Origin: Pseudomonas massiliensis
Lineage (GTDB): Bacteria > Pseudomonadota > Gammaproteobacteria > Pseudomonadales > Pseudomonadaceae
Assembly (NCBI RefSeq): GCF_000826105.1
Contig: NZ_CCYK01000007.1
Location: 682,001-746,000 of the forward strand
DNA length: 64,000 bases
Direction of reading: 5' to 3'
Part shown: positions 16,578 through 26,010 of the stretch, piece by piece
Numbering within the stretch: the stretch's first letter is position 1
How the letters are laid out: the number at the start of each line of letters is the position of its first letter
The notes under the pieces: generated by a model
What the model was told of the DNA's origin: nothing
What the model saw: the letters and a program-made list of their open reading frames with translations, nothing else
Databases searched by the model: none
Translations under genes and position numbers: made by a program

Positions 16578-16683
16578 GGCGGGTCCTCGGTTCGGTGGCG
16601 CGCAGCGCGCTGGCCGGCGGCACTGCGCCTGGGGCCAAAAGCCGTTATCATAAGCGTCACTTTGCCGCCTTGCCACGAACACC

Positions 16684-17208
16684 ATGACCGAGAACGACTA
16701 TTACATCGCCTGGGGGCTGTATGCCTTCGCTGCCCTGGGCTGCCTGCTTGTGTGGTTCCGCCTGACGCGCTGGCTGTGGCGCTGGTTGCGCGAGCCCTTG
16801 CGGGTAGTGGGCGCGGTGGCGCTGTTCAGCCCTACCATTGTGGACCCGGCCCAGGACAAGTTCGCGCCGGCCATCGCCATTACCGCGCTCGATCTACTTT
16901 TCAAGGTGGCGGGTAATGCCTGGCGCGCGGTATCGGACCTGGCCATGTACGCCGCTATCGCCCTGGCGCTGTATCTGTTGTTCGTCCTGGTGCGCTGGCC
17001 CATCGAACGGGCAGGCCGCGCGCGGCGGGCCGAAGCGGACGCCGAGGCGCAACGCCACGCCGAACAGTCCAGGCAGAAGGCCGCCGAACCCTACGCCGAG
17101 GCCGCGCCCGTGGATAGGGGCGGTCATTCAGTCGGGCCGCGTTCGTCCATCACGGCGCCGAGGCGGCCCTCGGAAGGCGGTTCCATGCGTATCGAACCAC
17201 GCTTGTAA
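16684..17208 (+). CDS. Small membrane protein of unknown function
   Basis: A 174-residue protein with two predicted membrane spans (YIAWGLYAFAALGCLLVWF and YAAIALALYLLFVLVRW) and a long charged C-terminal tail rich in Ala, Arg and Glu. I do not recognise a characterised family. It starts a three-gene plus-strand set with the amidotransferase (17 bp gap) and DUF2937 genes, so they are probably co-transcribed. Confidence 0.8.
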   Translation: MTENDYYIAWGLYAFAALGCLLVWFRLTRWLWRWLREPLRVVGAVALFSPTIVDPAQDKFAPAIAITALDLLFKVAGNAWRAVSDLAMYAAIALALYLLFVLVRWPIERAGRARRAEADAEAQRHAEQSRQKAAEPYAEAAPVDRGGHSVGPRSSITAPRRPSEGGSMRIEPRL

Positions 17209-17225
17209 GCCATCGGGAGGCGGCC

Positions 17226-18002
17226 ATGTGCGAACTGCTCGGCATGAGTGCCAACGTGCCTACGGATATCGTGTTCAGTTTCACCGGTCTGATCCAGCGC
17301 GGCGGGCGCACTGGTCCGCACCGGGACGGATGGGGTATCGCCTTCTACGAAGGTCGCGGCCTGCGGCTGTTCCAGGATCCGGCGCCCAGTTGCGAGTCGC
17401 GCGTGGCCGAACTCGTCCAGCACTATCCCATCAAGAGTGAAGTGGTGATCGGCCACGTACGCCAGGCCAACGTGGGCAAGGTGTGCCTGGCCAATACCCA
17501 CCCCTTCGTGCGAGAGCTGTGGGGCCGCAACTGGTGTTTCGCCCATAACGGGCAACTGGCGAACTTCATCCCCGTCCCGGGGTTCTACCGCCCGGTGGGG
17601 GACACGGACAGCGAGGCGGCCTTCTGCGACCTGCTCAATCGCATCCGCGCCGCCTATCCGGAACCGGTACAGGAAGAGTACCTGGTACCGATCCTGGTCC
17701 AGGCCTGCGCCGGTTACCGTCGGCTGGGCGTGTTCAACGGCCTGCTCAGCGACGGCGACTGGCTGTTCACCTTCTGCTCCACCAAGCTGGCCCATATCAC
17801 CCGGCGGGCGCCATTCGGACCGGCACGGCTCAAGGACGTGGACGTGATCGTGGATTTTCAGGCTGAAACTACGCCTGATGATGTGGTCACGGTCATCGCC
17901 ACCGAGCCGTTGACCGAGAACGAAACCTGGCACCGCCATGAGCCGGGGCGCTGGGTGCTCTGGCGAGGCGGGGAAATCGTTGCCGAAGGTCATGTCGAAT
18001 AA
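17226..18002 (+). CDS. Class II glutamine amidotransferase (YafJ-like)
   Basis: A 258-residue Ntn-hydrolase glutaminase domain without a synthase partner. The nucleophile is Cys2 (MCELLGMSAN), exposed after Met removal. Further marks are GPHRDGWGIAFYEGRG, VVIGHVRQANVG and CFAHNGQL. Stand-alone YafJ-like proteins have no proven substrate; the family relates to gamma-glutamyl hydrolysing enzymes. GGAGG just before the ATG supports the start. Confidence 0.92.
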   Translation: MCELLGMSANVPTDIVFSFTGLIQRGGRTGPHRDGWGIAFYEGRGLRLFQDPAPSCESRVAELVQHYPIKSEVVIGHVRQANVGKVCLANTHPFVRELWGRNWCFAHNGQLANFIPVPGFYRPVGDTDSEAAFCDLLNRIRAAYPEPVQEEYLVPILVQACAGYRRLGVFNGLLSDGDWLFTFCSTKLAHITRRAPFGPARLKDVDVIVDFQAETTPDDVVTVIATEPLTENETWHRHEPGRWVLWRGGEIVAEGHVE

Positions 18003-18011
18003 GGAAGTGAG

Positions 18012-18533
18012 ATGCTACGTAGCTACCTGCGGTTGATCGTCTTTGCCATTGGCCTGCTTGTGGGGGTTCAGGTGCCCGGGGTGATCGATGACTACGCCCA
18101 GCGAGTACAAGCTCACCTGCTGGAAGCCCAAAGAGCACTGCAAGGCTTCACCGACACCGCGAACAAGTTCTTCAATGGTGATCTGCAGGCCCTGGTAAAG
18201 CATTATCAGGCCAGCGACGACCCCGTGTTTCGCAGCGACGCCCAGAGCGTGGCGGGGCTGGTGAGTCGCGAACAGGCGTTGTCGCGGGAATGGCAGGCCC
18301 TGCAGGGGCGCTGGTATGAAAGGGCCTGGCACGTAGTCAGCGCCGCCGACCCGCAGATTCGTCAGGAAACCCTGAACGGGTACGACTATCGTGTGCCGCT
18401 GTCACCCGAGGCCATTGCCTGGGGTGTCAGCATGGCGCTGCTGCTCGCGGCGGCCATCGAATGGTTGCTGATCGGTATCGGCTATACCTTTGGCATCCGG
18501 CCACGCAAGCCGATTCCCGAAAGCTGGCGCTGA
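18012..18533 (+). CDS. DUF2937 family membrane protein
   Basis: A 173-residue protein with an N-terminal membrane span (YLRLIVFAIGLLVGVQVPGV), a helical periplasmic-type middle and a second span near the C terminus (WGVSMALLLAAAIEWLL). Matches the DUF2937 layout. Function unknown. Follows the amidotransferase after 9 bp with GGAAG upstream of the ATG. Confidence 0.85.
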   Translation: MLRSYLRLIVFAIGLLVGVQVPGVIDDYAQRVQAHLLEAQRALQGFTDTANKFFNGDLQALVKHYQASDDPVFRSDAQSVAGLVSREQALSREWQALQGRWYERAWHVVSAADPQIRQETLNGYDYRVPLSPEAIAWGVSMALLLAAAIEWLLIGIGYTFGIRPRKPIPESWR

Positions 18534-18549
18534 CCCAAGCTCAGTCCAT

Positions 18550-18830
18550 GGGGAGGCACTGGCTGCCGAATGCTTCCACGGGGAGAATCGCCAGCTGCGC
18601 TGGCTCCCACCGGCTGATCGCTTCGCTGTTCAACACCAGGGGCTCGGTTCACAGTGGTGGGAGGCAGCGCTAGCTGCCGAATGTTCCATGGGGAGAATCG
18701 CCAACTGCGCTGGCTCCCACCGGCTGATGACTTCGCTGTTCAACACCAGGGGCTCGGTTCACCATGGTGGGAGGCAGCGCTAGCTGCCGAATGTTCCATG
18801 GGGAGAATCGCCAACTGCGCTGGCTCCCAC
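18550..18830. repeat. Tandem REP array, period about 108-110 bp
   Basis: Two full units and a partial third. The mark GAGGCA(C/G) recurs at 18553, 18661 and 18771. Copies 2 and 3 are almost identical, including the spacer with CAACACCAGGGGCTCGGTTC. Each unit carries a GGCAGC...GCTGCC hairpin and an inverted CTGGCTCCCACC. The array fills the convergent gap between the DUF2937 and VWA genes. Confidence 0.85.
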
Positions 18831-18860
18831 CACAAGCTCCGTCCGTAGTGGGCCGAGGCC

Positions 18861-20039
18861 TTACTTGGCCAGGTAACGCATGCCTTCCTCCAGGCCGGCC
18901 AGTGTCAACGGGTACATCCTGTCATCCACCAGCTGTCTCATCAGGCCGGTCGAGGCGGTGTAGTGCCAGGTCTCCTTGGGGTAGGGGTTGATCCAGATGA
19001 CCTTGCGAAACTTCTCCTTGAAGCGCTGCATCCACACCGCCCCAGCCTCTTCGTTCCAATGCTCGACGCTTCCGCCCGGATGGGTGATCTCATAGGGCGA
19101 CATGGCGGCGTCCCCTACGAATACCACCTTGTAGTCGGCGCCGTATTTATGCAGCAGGTCATAGGTGGCGGTGCGCTCGGACGTACGGCGCAGGTTGTTT
19201 TTCCACACCGACTCGTAGACGCAGTTGTGGAAGTAGTAATACTCCAGATGCTTGAACTCGGTCTTGCAGGCGGAAAAGAGTTCTTCGCAGGTTTTGACAT
19301 GGGCATCCATGGAACCGCCGATGTCGAACAGCAAAAGCAGCTTGACCGTATTGCGCCGTTCGGGGCGTAGCTGGATGTTCAGCAACCCGGCATCACGGGC
19401 CGTGTGGTCGATGGTGCCATCGATATCCAGTTCCTCGGCCGCGCCCTGGCGAGCGAACTTGCGCAACCGTCGCAGCGCCATCTTCATGGTACGGGTGCCC
19501 AGCTCTACCTGGTCGTCCAGGTTCTTGTAGTCTCGCTGGTCCCAGACTTTCGCCGCCTTCCCCTGGCGCTGGCCGGCGTCCCCTACCCGGATGCCTTCGG
19601 GGTGGTACCCGCCGGAGCCGAAGGGGCTGGTCCCGCCGGTGCCTATCCATTTGTTGCCGCCGGCGTGGCGCTCCTTCTGCTCGGCCAGGCGCTGCTTGAA
19701 GGCCTCGATGAGCTTGTCCAGCCCGCCCAGGGTCTGGATCTGGGCGCGCTCCTCGGGGGTGAGCGAGCGCTCGAACGCCTTGCGCAGCCAGTCCTCGGGA
19801 ATCAGCGCCTGCAAATGCTCGCCCAGGTTTTCCAGGCCATTGAAATAGGCAGCGAAGGCCCGGTCGAACTTGTCGAAATGGCGCTCGTCCTTCACCAGGA
19901 TGGCGCGGGCCAGGTAATAGAAGGCGTCCATGTCAGCGAACACTACGTGCCGCTCCAGCGCCTCGAGCAGGTCCAGCCATTCGCGCAGTGACACCGGCAC
20001 CCTGGCCGCGCGCAGTTCGTTGAAAAGATTGAGCAGCAT
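18861..20039 (-). CDS. VWA domain-containing protein (CoxE/ViaA-like)
   Basis: A 392-residue cytosolic protein with a C-terminal von Willebrand A domain. The MIDAS motif is LLLFDIGGSMDAHV near residues 236-249, a DxGxS variant. The N-terminal part is helical with a Gly-rich linker (GTGGTSPFGSGGYHPEG). It lies 18 bp after a MoxR ATPase gene; such pairs act as metal-insertion or assembly chaperones (RavA-ViaA, CoxD-CoxE). The client protein is not indicated. Confidence 0.9.
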   Translation of the reverse strand: MLLNLFNELRAARVPVSLREWLDLLEALERHVVFADMDAFYYLARAILVKDERHFDKFDRAFAAYFNGLENLGEHLQALIPEDWLRKAFERSLTPEERAQIQTLGGLDKLIEAFKQRLAEQKERHAGGNKWIGTGGTSPFGSGGYHPEGIRVGDAGQRQGKAAKVWDQRDYKNLDDQVELGTRTMKMALRRLRKFARQGAAEELDIDGTIDHTARDAGLLNIQLRPERRNTVKLLLLFDIGGSMDAHVKTCEELFSACKTEFKHLEYYYFHNCVYESVWKNNLRRTSERTATYDLLHKYGADYKVVFVGDAAMSPYEITHPGGSVEHWNEEAGAVWMQRFKEKFRKVIWINPYPKETWHYTASTGLMRQLVDDRMYPLTLAGLEEGMRYLAK

Positions 20040-20057
20040 GGCAGGCGCCTCCGCGGA

Positions 20058-20903
20058 TCAGCGATTACCGCGACGGCTCATGAAGGCCAGGCGTTCAAGC
20101 AACTGCACGTCCTGTTCGTTCTTCACCAGGGCGCCCGCCAGCGGGGGGATCGCCTTGGTCGGGTCGCGCTCGCGCAGCACTGCCTCGCCGATGTTGTCAG
20201 CCATCAACAGTTTGAGCCAGTCCACCAGTTCGGAGGTAGACGGCTTTTTCTTCAGGCCCGGCACCTTGCGTACGTCGAAGAATACATCCAGCGCCTCACT
20301 GACCAGGCTCTGCTTGATGCCTGGAAAATGAACGTCGACGATCTTCTGCAGCGTGTCCCGGTCCGGGAAGGCGATGTAGTGGAAGAAGCAGCGGCGCAGG
20401 AAAGCGTCGGGTAGCTCTTTTTCGTTGTTCGACGTAATGATGATGATCGGCCGGTGACGCGCCCGGATGGTCTCGTCCGTCTCGTAGACGTAGAACTCCA
20501 TCCGGTCGAGCTCTTGCAGCAGGTCGTTGGGAAATTCGATATCCGCCTTGTCGATCTCGTCGATCAGCAGGATCACCCGCTCCTCGGCTTCGAAGGCTTC
20601 CCACAGCTTGCCCTTCTTCAGGTAGTTGCGTACATCGTGTACCCGGTCCACGCCCAATTGTGAGTCACGCAGCCGACTGACCGCATCGTATTCGTAGAGG
20701 CCCTGGTGTGCCTTGGTGGTGGACTTGATATGCCAGGTGATCAGGCGAGCACCAAAGGCCTCGGCCAGTTGCTCGGCGAGTAGGGTCTTGCCGGTGCCTG
20801 GCTCGCCCTTGACCAGCAGCGGCCGCTCAAGGGTGATGGCCGCGTTGACCGCCAGCTTCAAATCGGGCGTCGCCACGTATGCCGCGGTCCCTTCGAATTT
20901 CAT
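20058..20903 (-). CDS. MoxR-family AAA+ ATPase
   Basis: A 281-residue AAA+ ATPase. Walker A is [20 protein letters not shown], Walker B is [12 protein letters not shown], and sensor 1 is [16 protein letters not shown] at 20903 with AGAGGA upstream; an in-frame start at 20963 is less likely. It partners the downstream VWA protein in one transcript and is preceded by a DUF748 gene on the same strand. Confidence 0.94.
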   Translation of the reverse strand: MKFEGTAAYVATPDLKLAVNAAITLERPLLVKGEPGTGKTLLAEQLAEAFGARLITWHIKSTTKAHQGLYEYDAVSRLRDSQLGVDRVHDVRNYLKKGKLWEAFEAEERVILLIDEIDKADIEFPNDLLQELDRMEFYVYETDETIRARHRPIIIITSNNEKELPDAFLRRCFFHYIAFPDRDTLQKIVDVHFPGIKQSLVSEALDVFFDVRKVPGLKKKPSTSELVDWLKLLMADNIGEAVLRERDPTKAIPPLAGALVKNEQDVQLLERLAFMSRRGNR

Positions 20904-20973
20904 GCGCCGAATCCTCTTGTTCTTGATGGCGAGGATCATAGCGCGCGCGGCGCCTGAATTCATCGGGCCTGGG

Positions 20974-22050
20974 TCAGTCCTCGCTGGGCGGCGCCTGCTC
21001 GTAGCGAGCGCTGAATGCCTGGACGAAGCCGTTGCGCAGGATCTGCCAGAAAGCCTGCAGAGGGCTGATGTCCTGCTGGTGCACGTTGCCGCTGAGCTCG
21101 ACCCGGGTAGCGAACTGGTTCTTGCGCTGGTTCTTCAACACCGTCTCGGTGCCCCCCACCAGGGCTTCCCAGATGGAACGGAAGAAGCCCTTGTCCTTGT
21201 TCTCGACGTCCTGTTGCCAGTTGAAGACGTCCACGTCTCGCAGCAGTGGCTTGATGTAGCCGCTGAGCCTGCCTTTGTTGGCCTGGGCCTCGATCACCAC
21301 ATCTCCATGGCCGGCATTGAAGTCGAACTTGCCGTAGGCCGAGGCGAAGTCATTGACTCGCTTGAGCTCGATGTCGGTCACGCGCAGGCGGAATTCGAAG
21401 TCATCGAAATCGCTGAAGGGGTCGAAGGTAGCCTGGGTATCCAAGGGGGCGTGACCGAACAGCAGGGCCTTGCCTTCGAAGCGGGCATCGCGCTTGCCTT
21501 GGGCGTCTTCCACATTGGTCAGGTTATAGAGGCTGGCATCGATGCGAGTGGCTTCAAGCTTGACGGGCGGCTTGGAAGTGAAATTGTTGAAGGTGATCTT
21601 GCCGTCGTCCACGCGCACTTCGTTGAGGGTTATGGGCAACAGCTTTTCCAGTTGGGCGCGCCAGTCGGTGCCTTCACCGGTTTGCGAAGCCTGTTTGTTG
21701 GCGCCGCCGTCGACGAAGTTGAGGGTCGGCCGCTGGAAGGCGATGCGGGCGACCACGGCGTGGTCATGCCAGAGCGAATGCCAGCTGACAGCGATGTCGG
21801 TACGCGGAACGTCCAGCAGCGGCACGGGTACCTTGCCGTCCACCTTGGTGATCTCCAGGCCGTTGATTACGTAGGCGCCCCGCCACAGGGCCAAATCCAC
21901 GTCAGCCACGTGGCCGCTGTAGGCGCCCATGTCGCGCAGCTTGTCGTTCAGGTAATCGCGCACCAGGAAGGGCAGCGCGATATGCAGGATGACCAACAGG
22001 ACCACCAGGGCGGCAATGACCACCAGGGGCCAACGGTAGCGACCTTTCAT
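20974..22050 (-). CDS. DUF748 (AsmA-like) envelope protein
   Basis: A 358-residue protein with an N-terminal membrane anchor ([20 protein letters not shown]) and a long periplasmic beta-rich domain of the DUF748/AsmA-like superfamily. Such bridge-like proteins are implicated in lipid transport or envelope stability; for this member the role is unknown. The ATG at 22050 has GGAG ten bases upstream. It sits 70 bp before the MoxR gene, same strand. Confidence 0.85.
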   Translation of the reverse strand: MKGRYRWPLVVIAALVVLLVILHIALPFLVRDYLNDKLRDMGAYSGHVADVDLALWRGAYVINGLEITKVDGKVPVPLLDVPRTDIAVSWHSLWHDHAVVARIAFQRPTLNFVDGGANKQASQTGEGTDWRAQLEKLLPITLNEVRVDDGKITFNNFTSKPPVKLEATRIDASLYNLTNVEDAQGKRDARFEGKALLFGHAPLDTQATFDPFSDFDDFEFRLRVTDIELKRVNDFASAYGKFDFNAGHGDVVIEAQANKGRLSGYIKPLLRDVDVFNWQQDVENKDKGFFRSIWEALVGGTETVLKNQRKNQFATRVELSGNVHQQDISPLQAFWQILRNGFVQAFSARYEQAPPSED

Positions 22051-22185
22051 CAGCGTGAGCTCCATAACTGTGCTCAATGGACTTTCTTGCGCGCCAGACG
22101 TTCGCCGGTTCGTCCATCACTGGACGCTGTCCCTGCGTGGGCTTACCCTTCGGCCACTGATTCGCCTCCTCGCAAGGAGCTCGCC

Positions 22186-23160
22186 ATGAGCCGCATCTTC
22201 GCTGACAACGCCCACTCCATCGGCAATACGCCCCTGGTGCAGATCAACCGCCTGGCGCCTCGCGGCGTGACCGTGCTGGCCAAGATCGAAGGGCGCAATC
22301 CGGGCTATTCGGTCAAGTGCCGCATTGGCGCCAACATGATCTGGGACGCCGAGGCCAACGGCCGTCTCAAGCCAGGCATGACCATCGTCGAGCCTACTTC
22401 CGGCAATACCGGCATCGGCCTGGCCTTCGTCGCGGCTGCCCGGGGCTACAGGCTCATGCTGACCATGCCGGCCTCCATGAGCCTGGAACGACGCAAGGTG
22501 CTTAAGGCCCTGGGCGCGGAGCTGGTGCTCACTGAGCCCGCCAAGGGCATGAAGGGAGCCATCGACAAGGCCAGGGAACTGGCCGAAAGCGACCCTGAAC
22601 GTTATTTCATGCCGCAGCAGTTCGAGAACCCGGCCAACCCCGCGATCCATGAGAAAACCACCGGCCCGGAAATCTGGAGGGATACCGATGGCGCCGTGGA
22701 CGTACTGGTCGCGGGCGTCGGCACAGGTGGCACCCTGACCGGCATTTCCCGTTTTATCAAGCGCACCCAGGGCAAGCAGATCCTCTCCGTCGCGGTGGAG
22801 CCAGTGGGTTCACCAGTGATCACTCAGGCCATGGCCGGAGAGGAGATCAAGCCGGCGCCCCACAAGATCCAGGGCATAGGCGCAGGCTTCGTTCCCGGGA
22901 ACCTGGACCTGAGCCTGGTAGACCGGGTCGAGCAGGTAACCGATGAAGAGTCCAAGGCCATGGCCCTGCGGCTGATGCGCGAGGAGGGCATCCTTTGCGG
23001 GATTTCCTGCGGCGCCGCCATGGCCGCCGCCGTGCGCCTGGCTGAAAAGCCGGAAATGCAGGGCAAGACGATCGTGGTCATCCTGCCCGACTCCGGGGAG
23101 CGCTACCTGTCGAGCATGCTGTTCAGCGACCTGTTCACCGAGCAGGAAAACCAGCCCTGA
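22186..23160 (+). CDS. cysK: Cysteine synthase A
   Basis: PLP enzyme of 324 residues that makes cysteine from O-acetylserine and sulfide. The PLP lysine is in [14 protein letters not shown], the substrate loop in [13 protein letters not shown], and the phosphate-binding Gly-rich loop in [11 protein letters not shown]. Sequence is nearly that of Pseudomonas CysK. AAGGAG lies seven bases before the ATG. It is divergent from the DUF748 gene. Confidence 0.96.
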   Translation: MSRIFADNAHSIGNTPLVQINRLAPRGVTVLAKIEGRNPGYSVKCRIGANMIWDAEANGRLKPGMTIVEPTSGNTGIGLAFVAAARGYRLMLTMPASMSLERRKVLKALGAELVLTEPAKGMKGAIDKARELAESDPERYFMPQQFENPANPAIHEKTTGPEIWRDTDGAVDVLVAGVGTGGTLTGISRFIKRTQGKQILSVAVEPVGSPVITQAMAGEEIKPAPHKIQGIGAGFVPGNLDLSLVDRVEQVTDEESKAMALRLMREEGILCGISCGAAMAAAVRLAEKPEMQGKTIVVILPDSGERYLSSMLFSDLFTEQENQP

Positions 23161-23253
23161 GCATCACCCTGGTCAAAGGCGGTCGCCCTTGACCTGTGCG
23201 CGCGGCGGCTTCGGGTTTATCATGGCGCACCCGCGAAACCCCAGGAGCGCTGC

Positions 23254-24192
23254 ATGACCCTTTCCTTCACCGCCAAGGCCCTTGTGCTGCTGATGTTCAT
23301 CGGCAGCACGCTCTATGTGCATTTGCGCGGCAAGGCGCGGCTGCCAGTGCTGCGTCAGTTCGTCAACCATTCAGCGCTATTCGCGCCCTACAATGCCTTG
23401 ATGTACCTGTTCTCCAGCGTACCCTCCAGGCCCTACCTGGACCGTAGCCGCTTTCCCGAGCTGGACGTGCTGCGGGACAACTGGGGCGTGATTCGCGAGG
23501 AAGCCATGCGCCTGTTCGACGAGGGCTATATCCGTGCCGCGGAGAAAGACAACGACGCCGGCTTCGGCTCGTTCTTCAAGAAAGGCTGGAAGCGCTTCTA
23601 CCTGAAGTGGTACGACAAGCCGTTGCCGTCGGCCGCGGCCCTCTGCCCACGCACCGTCGAGCTGGTCAGCGGCATTCCCAATGTGAAGGGCGCCATGTTC
23701 GCGCTGCTACCTGGCGGCAGCCACCTGAACCCGCATCGCGACCCCTTCGCCGGCTCCCTGCGCTACCACCTGGGGCTGGCTACGCCGAATTCCGATGCCT
23801 GCCGCATCTACGTAGACGGCCAGCCGTATGCCTGGCGCGACGGCCAGGACGTGATGTTCGATGAAACTTATGTGCATTGGGTGAAGAACGAGACCGACGA
23901 AACCCGCGTGATCCTGTTCTGCGATATCGAGCGCCCACTGTCCAATGCCCTGATGACCCGGATCAACCGCGGCGTCAGCGCTTTCCTCGGACGTGCCACC
24001 GCGCCCCAGAACCTGGACGACGAGCGCGTGGGCGGCATCAACCGGGCCTACGCCTGGAGCAAGCGCTTCAGCAATGCCACCAGCGGTCAGGTCAAGCAGT
24101 TCAAGCGCCGCCACCCCAAGGCTTACCGGGTTCTGCGTCCCGTGCTGGCGATAGCCGTGCTGACCGCGCTGGGGTATTGGCTGTTCGGCTAA
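23254..24192 (+). CDS. lpxO: Aspartyl/asparaginyl beta-hydroxylase family, LpxO-like lipid A hydroxylase
   Basis: A 312-residue Fe(II)/2-oxoglutarate dioxygenase with terminal membrane anchors (LVLLMFIGSTLYVHL and the C-terminal VLAIAVLTALGYWLFG). The iron triad is visible in LNPHRDPF (His-x-Asp) and the distal His in ETYVHWVKN; RVILFCDIERP follows. Family members (LpxO) 2-hydroxylate a secondary acyl chain of lipid A. AGGAG precedes the ATG. Confidence 0.85.
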   Translation: MTLSFTAKALVLLMFIGSTLYVHLRGKARLPVLRQFVNHSALFAPYNALMYLFSSVPSRPYLDRSRFPELDVLRDNWGVIREEAMRLFDEGYIRAAEKDNDAGFGSFFKKGWKRFYLKWYDKPLPSAAALCPRTVELVSGIPNVKGAMFALLPGGSHLNPHRDPFAGSLRYHLGLATPNSDACRIYVDGQPYAWRDGQDVMFDETYVHWVKNETDETRVILFCDIERPLSNALMTRINRGVSAFLGRATAPQNLDDERVGGINRAYAWSKRFSNATSGQVKQFKRRHPKAYRVLRPVLAIAVLTALGYWLFG

Positions 24193-24496
24193 AGCTGGTG
24201 GGAGCCCGTGCCAGCGGGTGAACCGGCCCACAGATGGGTACCGGTTCGCCAGTTTGGCTGGCGCCTGCAAAGGGTTACCACGCCAGGCAGCGAGCCCGAC
24301 CTGGGATCTACGTCACAAATCCTTTCAATGCCTGAAAACCTTTGAATCGCAACGGCACTTTCGTCGTGCCGAGATGCCTCACATCGGGCTAGGCTTGCGC
24401 GCCCGTTTGGCTGGATCCATTCTGCGCAGGCTTCAAGGGAGCACTGCTTGCGACGGATTCCTCGCATTTCGGGAATTTTTTCAGGATGTCTGCTTT
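24193..24496. other. Intergenic region with a REP-like inverted repeat
   Basis: The first 40 bases (24195-24232) hold a REP-like palindrome beginning CTGGTGGGAGCCCGTGCCAG and ending GGCCCAC, just after the lpxO stop. A second inverted pair (ACCGGTTCGCCAG, 24240-24252) follows. The remaining 240 bp hold no credible gene and presumably the promoter of the GNAT gene. Confidence 0.55.
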
Positions 24497-25051
24497 ATGA
24501 CGTTTTGCCTGGTCAGAACTGCACGGCTCAATGACTGCAAGGCGCTTCGCGCCATTCACGCCAACGCTGACAACGCTTTCTCCGTACCGGCGGGCAACGA
24601 TCCCGACCTGTGCGGCCTGCTGGCCTCCACTCTGGGTCGCTATCCTTTTCTCGTCGCCGAGTGCAACGACAGCCTGGTGGGCTATGCCTATGCCCAGGCC
24701 CACAAGGCGCCATTGGCGCTGCGTTGGTCCGTAGACATCACCGTCTACATGACAAGGGAAGGTCGCCAGGCCGGCATGATGCGCTCGCTGTATCGTTCCT
24801 TACTCGAACACTTGCAAGCCCAAGGCCACCTGGCTGTCTATGCCGGCTTGGCCGTCACCGATAGCCAGGCCATCGCAGCCCATGAGGCACTTGGATTCGT
24901 GCACATCGGAATGGGCCAGGCGCTGGACCTGCGCGGCGACATGGAATACTGGTGCCTGACCCTGGCCGGCAGCGCCGAGAGCCCTGGCTGGCGCGGAGCA
25001 GGCCTGGCTGGCGAATCCGGCGCGGCCTGGGCGAGCGCTGCCAGGCGCTGA
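24497..25051 (+). CDS. GNAT family N-acetyltransferase
   Basis: A 184-residue acyltransferase. The acetyl-CoA binding region is around GRQAGMMRSLYRSLLEHLQA, weaker than the classical Q/RxxGxG/A, and the fold end is marked by NSQ-like DSQAIAAHEALGFVHIG. Resembles the phosphinothricin-acetyltransferase-like subgroup. Start at 24497 with AGGA upstream. The last 25 residues are low-complexity Gly/Ala, unlike the family. Confidence 0.82.
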   Translation: MTFCLVRTARLNDCKALRAIHANADNAFSVPAGNDPDLCGLLASTLGRYPFLVAECNDSLVGYAYAQAHKAPLALRWSVDITVYMTREGRQAGMMRSLYRSLLEHLQAQGHLAVYAGLAVTDSQAIAAHEALGFVHIGMGQALDLRGDMEYWCLTLAGSAESPGWRGAGLAGESGAAWASAARR

Positions 25052-25089
25052 TCGCGCCCGCAGGGTCGTCATCAACGCAGCGCCATTAC

Positions 25090-25938
25090 CTAGTTCAAGC
25101 AGCGCAGGGAGGCGAAGCGCTCACGCAAGTGCTGAAGCCGCTCGATAAGCTGCCCTCTCTGATCCGCGTCGCTCAGGCGTAACAATTCCAGGGTCAGCTG
25201 CCTGGCCGCTGCCTCGCTGCGTGCCCGTTCCTCCTTGTAGGCTGCTGGCCAGAGGCTGTCCCGCCGCTGCAGCAGCTGCGCCACCCGGGTATCGAAACCG
25301 GGCTCCCGCCGATGAGCGAGCGCCTCCAGCAGGGCCCGCTGCCAACGAGCCCGTGCTTCCAGAGCGATACGATCATGCTCGCCCAGTTGCCGGGCCCAGC
25401 TCTGCACGGCAGCGAGCTGTTGCGGATGAAGGTCGCCCAGCCAGGGCTCCAACCGCTTGATCATGTTGCCGGCTCGCTTCTGGATCTGTTCTTCCAGCGG
25501 CGGCGCTACCTTTTCCGCGTGTCGCTTGGCAATGTCCTTGGCAAACGCAACCTTCAAGTCGCTGACCTGCTGATCGTTCAGTTGCTGCAAAAGCTCTACC
25601 GCCGAGGGCGTGATTTGCACTGCCACCGCGGCGGCTGCCTGCTCGGCCTCGTCGGTCAGTGTACGCAGGGCCCGGTCATCGAGGCTTCGCTCAGCCACGC
25701 CTTGTTCGAAGCGGTCCAGCCAGGGCAGGTAGCCAGGCAATTGGGTCTGGCAATGCCAGCGCAGGTGTTCGGCCAGGCGATCCTCGAACCAGTGTTTTTG
25801 CTCCCGGTTCATGTCCAGGTAATCGTCGAGGGTCCAGGGAATGAGGGTGTCCAGGTTGCGGTAGGCCAGGTCCATGCGGGTGCAGCCCGCCAGGGCCAGC
25901 AGGCCCAATAGCCACAGCAAGGCGTGCCATCGTCTCAA
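25090..25938 (-). CDS. DUF6279-type lipoprotein
   Basis: A 282-residue predicted lipoprotein: signal peptide with lipobox LALAGC (Cys19), then a largely helical, Arg/Gln-rich periplasmic domain. The sequence fits the DUF6279 group common in pseudomonads (YRNLDTLIPWTLDDYLDMN). Start is TTG at 25938 with GAAGGG upstream. Function unknown. Confidence 0.82.
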   Translation of the reverse strand: MRRWHALLWLLGLLALAGCTRMDLAYRNLDTLIPWTLDDYLDMNREQKHWFEDRLAEHLRWHCQTQLPGYLPWLDRFEQGVAERSLDDRALRTLTDEAEQAAAAVAVQITPSAVELLQQLNDQQVSDLKVAFAKDIAKRHAEKVAPPLEEQIQKRAGNMIKRLEPWLGDLHPQQLAAVQSWARQLGEHDRIALEARARWQRALLEALAHRREPGFDTRVAQLLQRRDSLWPAAYKEERARSEAAARQLTLELLRLSDADQRGQLIERLQHLRERFASLRCLN

Positions 25939-26010
25939 TGCCTGACCCTTCGCATCGGTTGCCCAGTCCAGCTAGGACACCTCGTCCCGGCTGCTGTTCA
26001 TACCTGAGCG

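Noticed and set aside
14619-16916. 765-codon plus-strand open frame over oligopeptidase B
   Set aside because: Shadow of the ptrB gene; composition is low-complexity and it has no family motifs.
20713-22185. Long plus-strand extension in front of cysK
   Set aside because: Antisense to the MoxR and DUF748 genes; cysK starts at 22186 with its own ribosome site.
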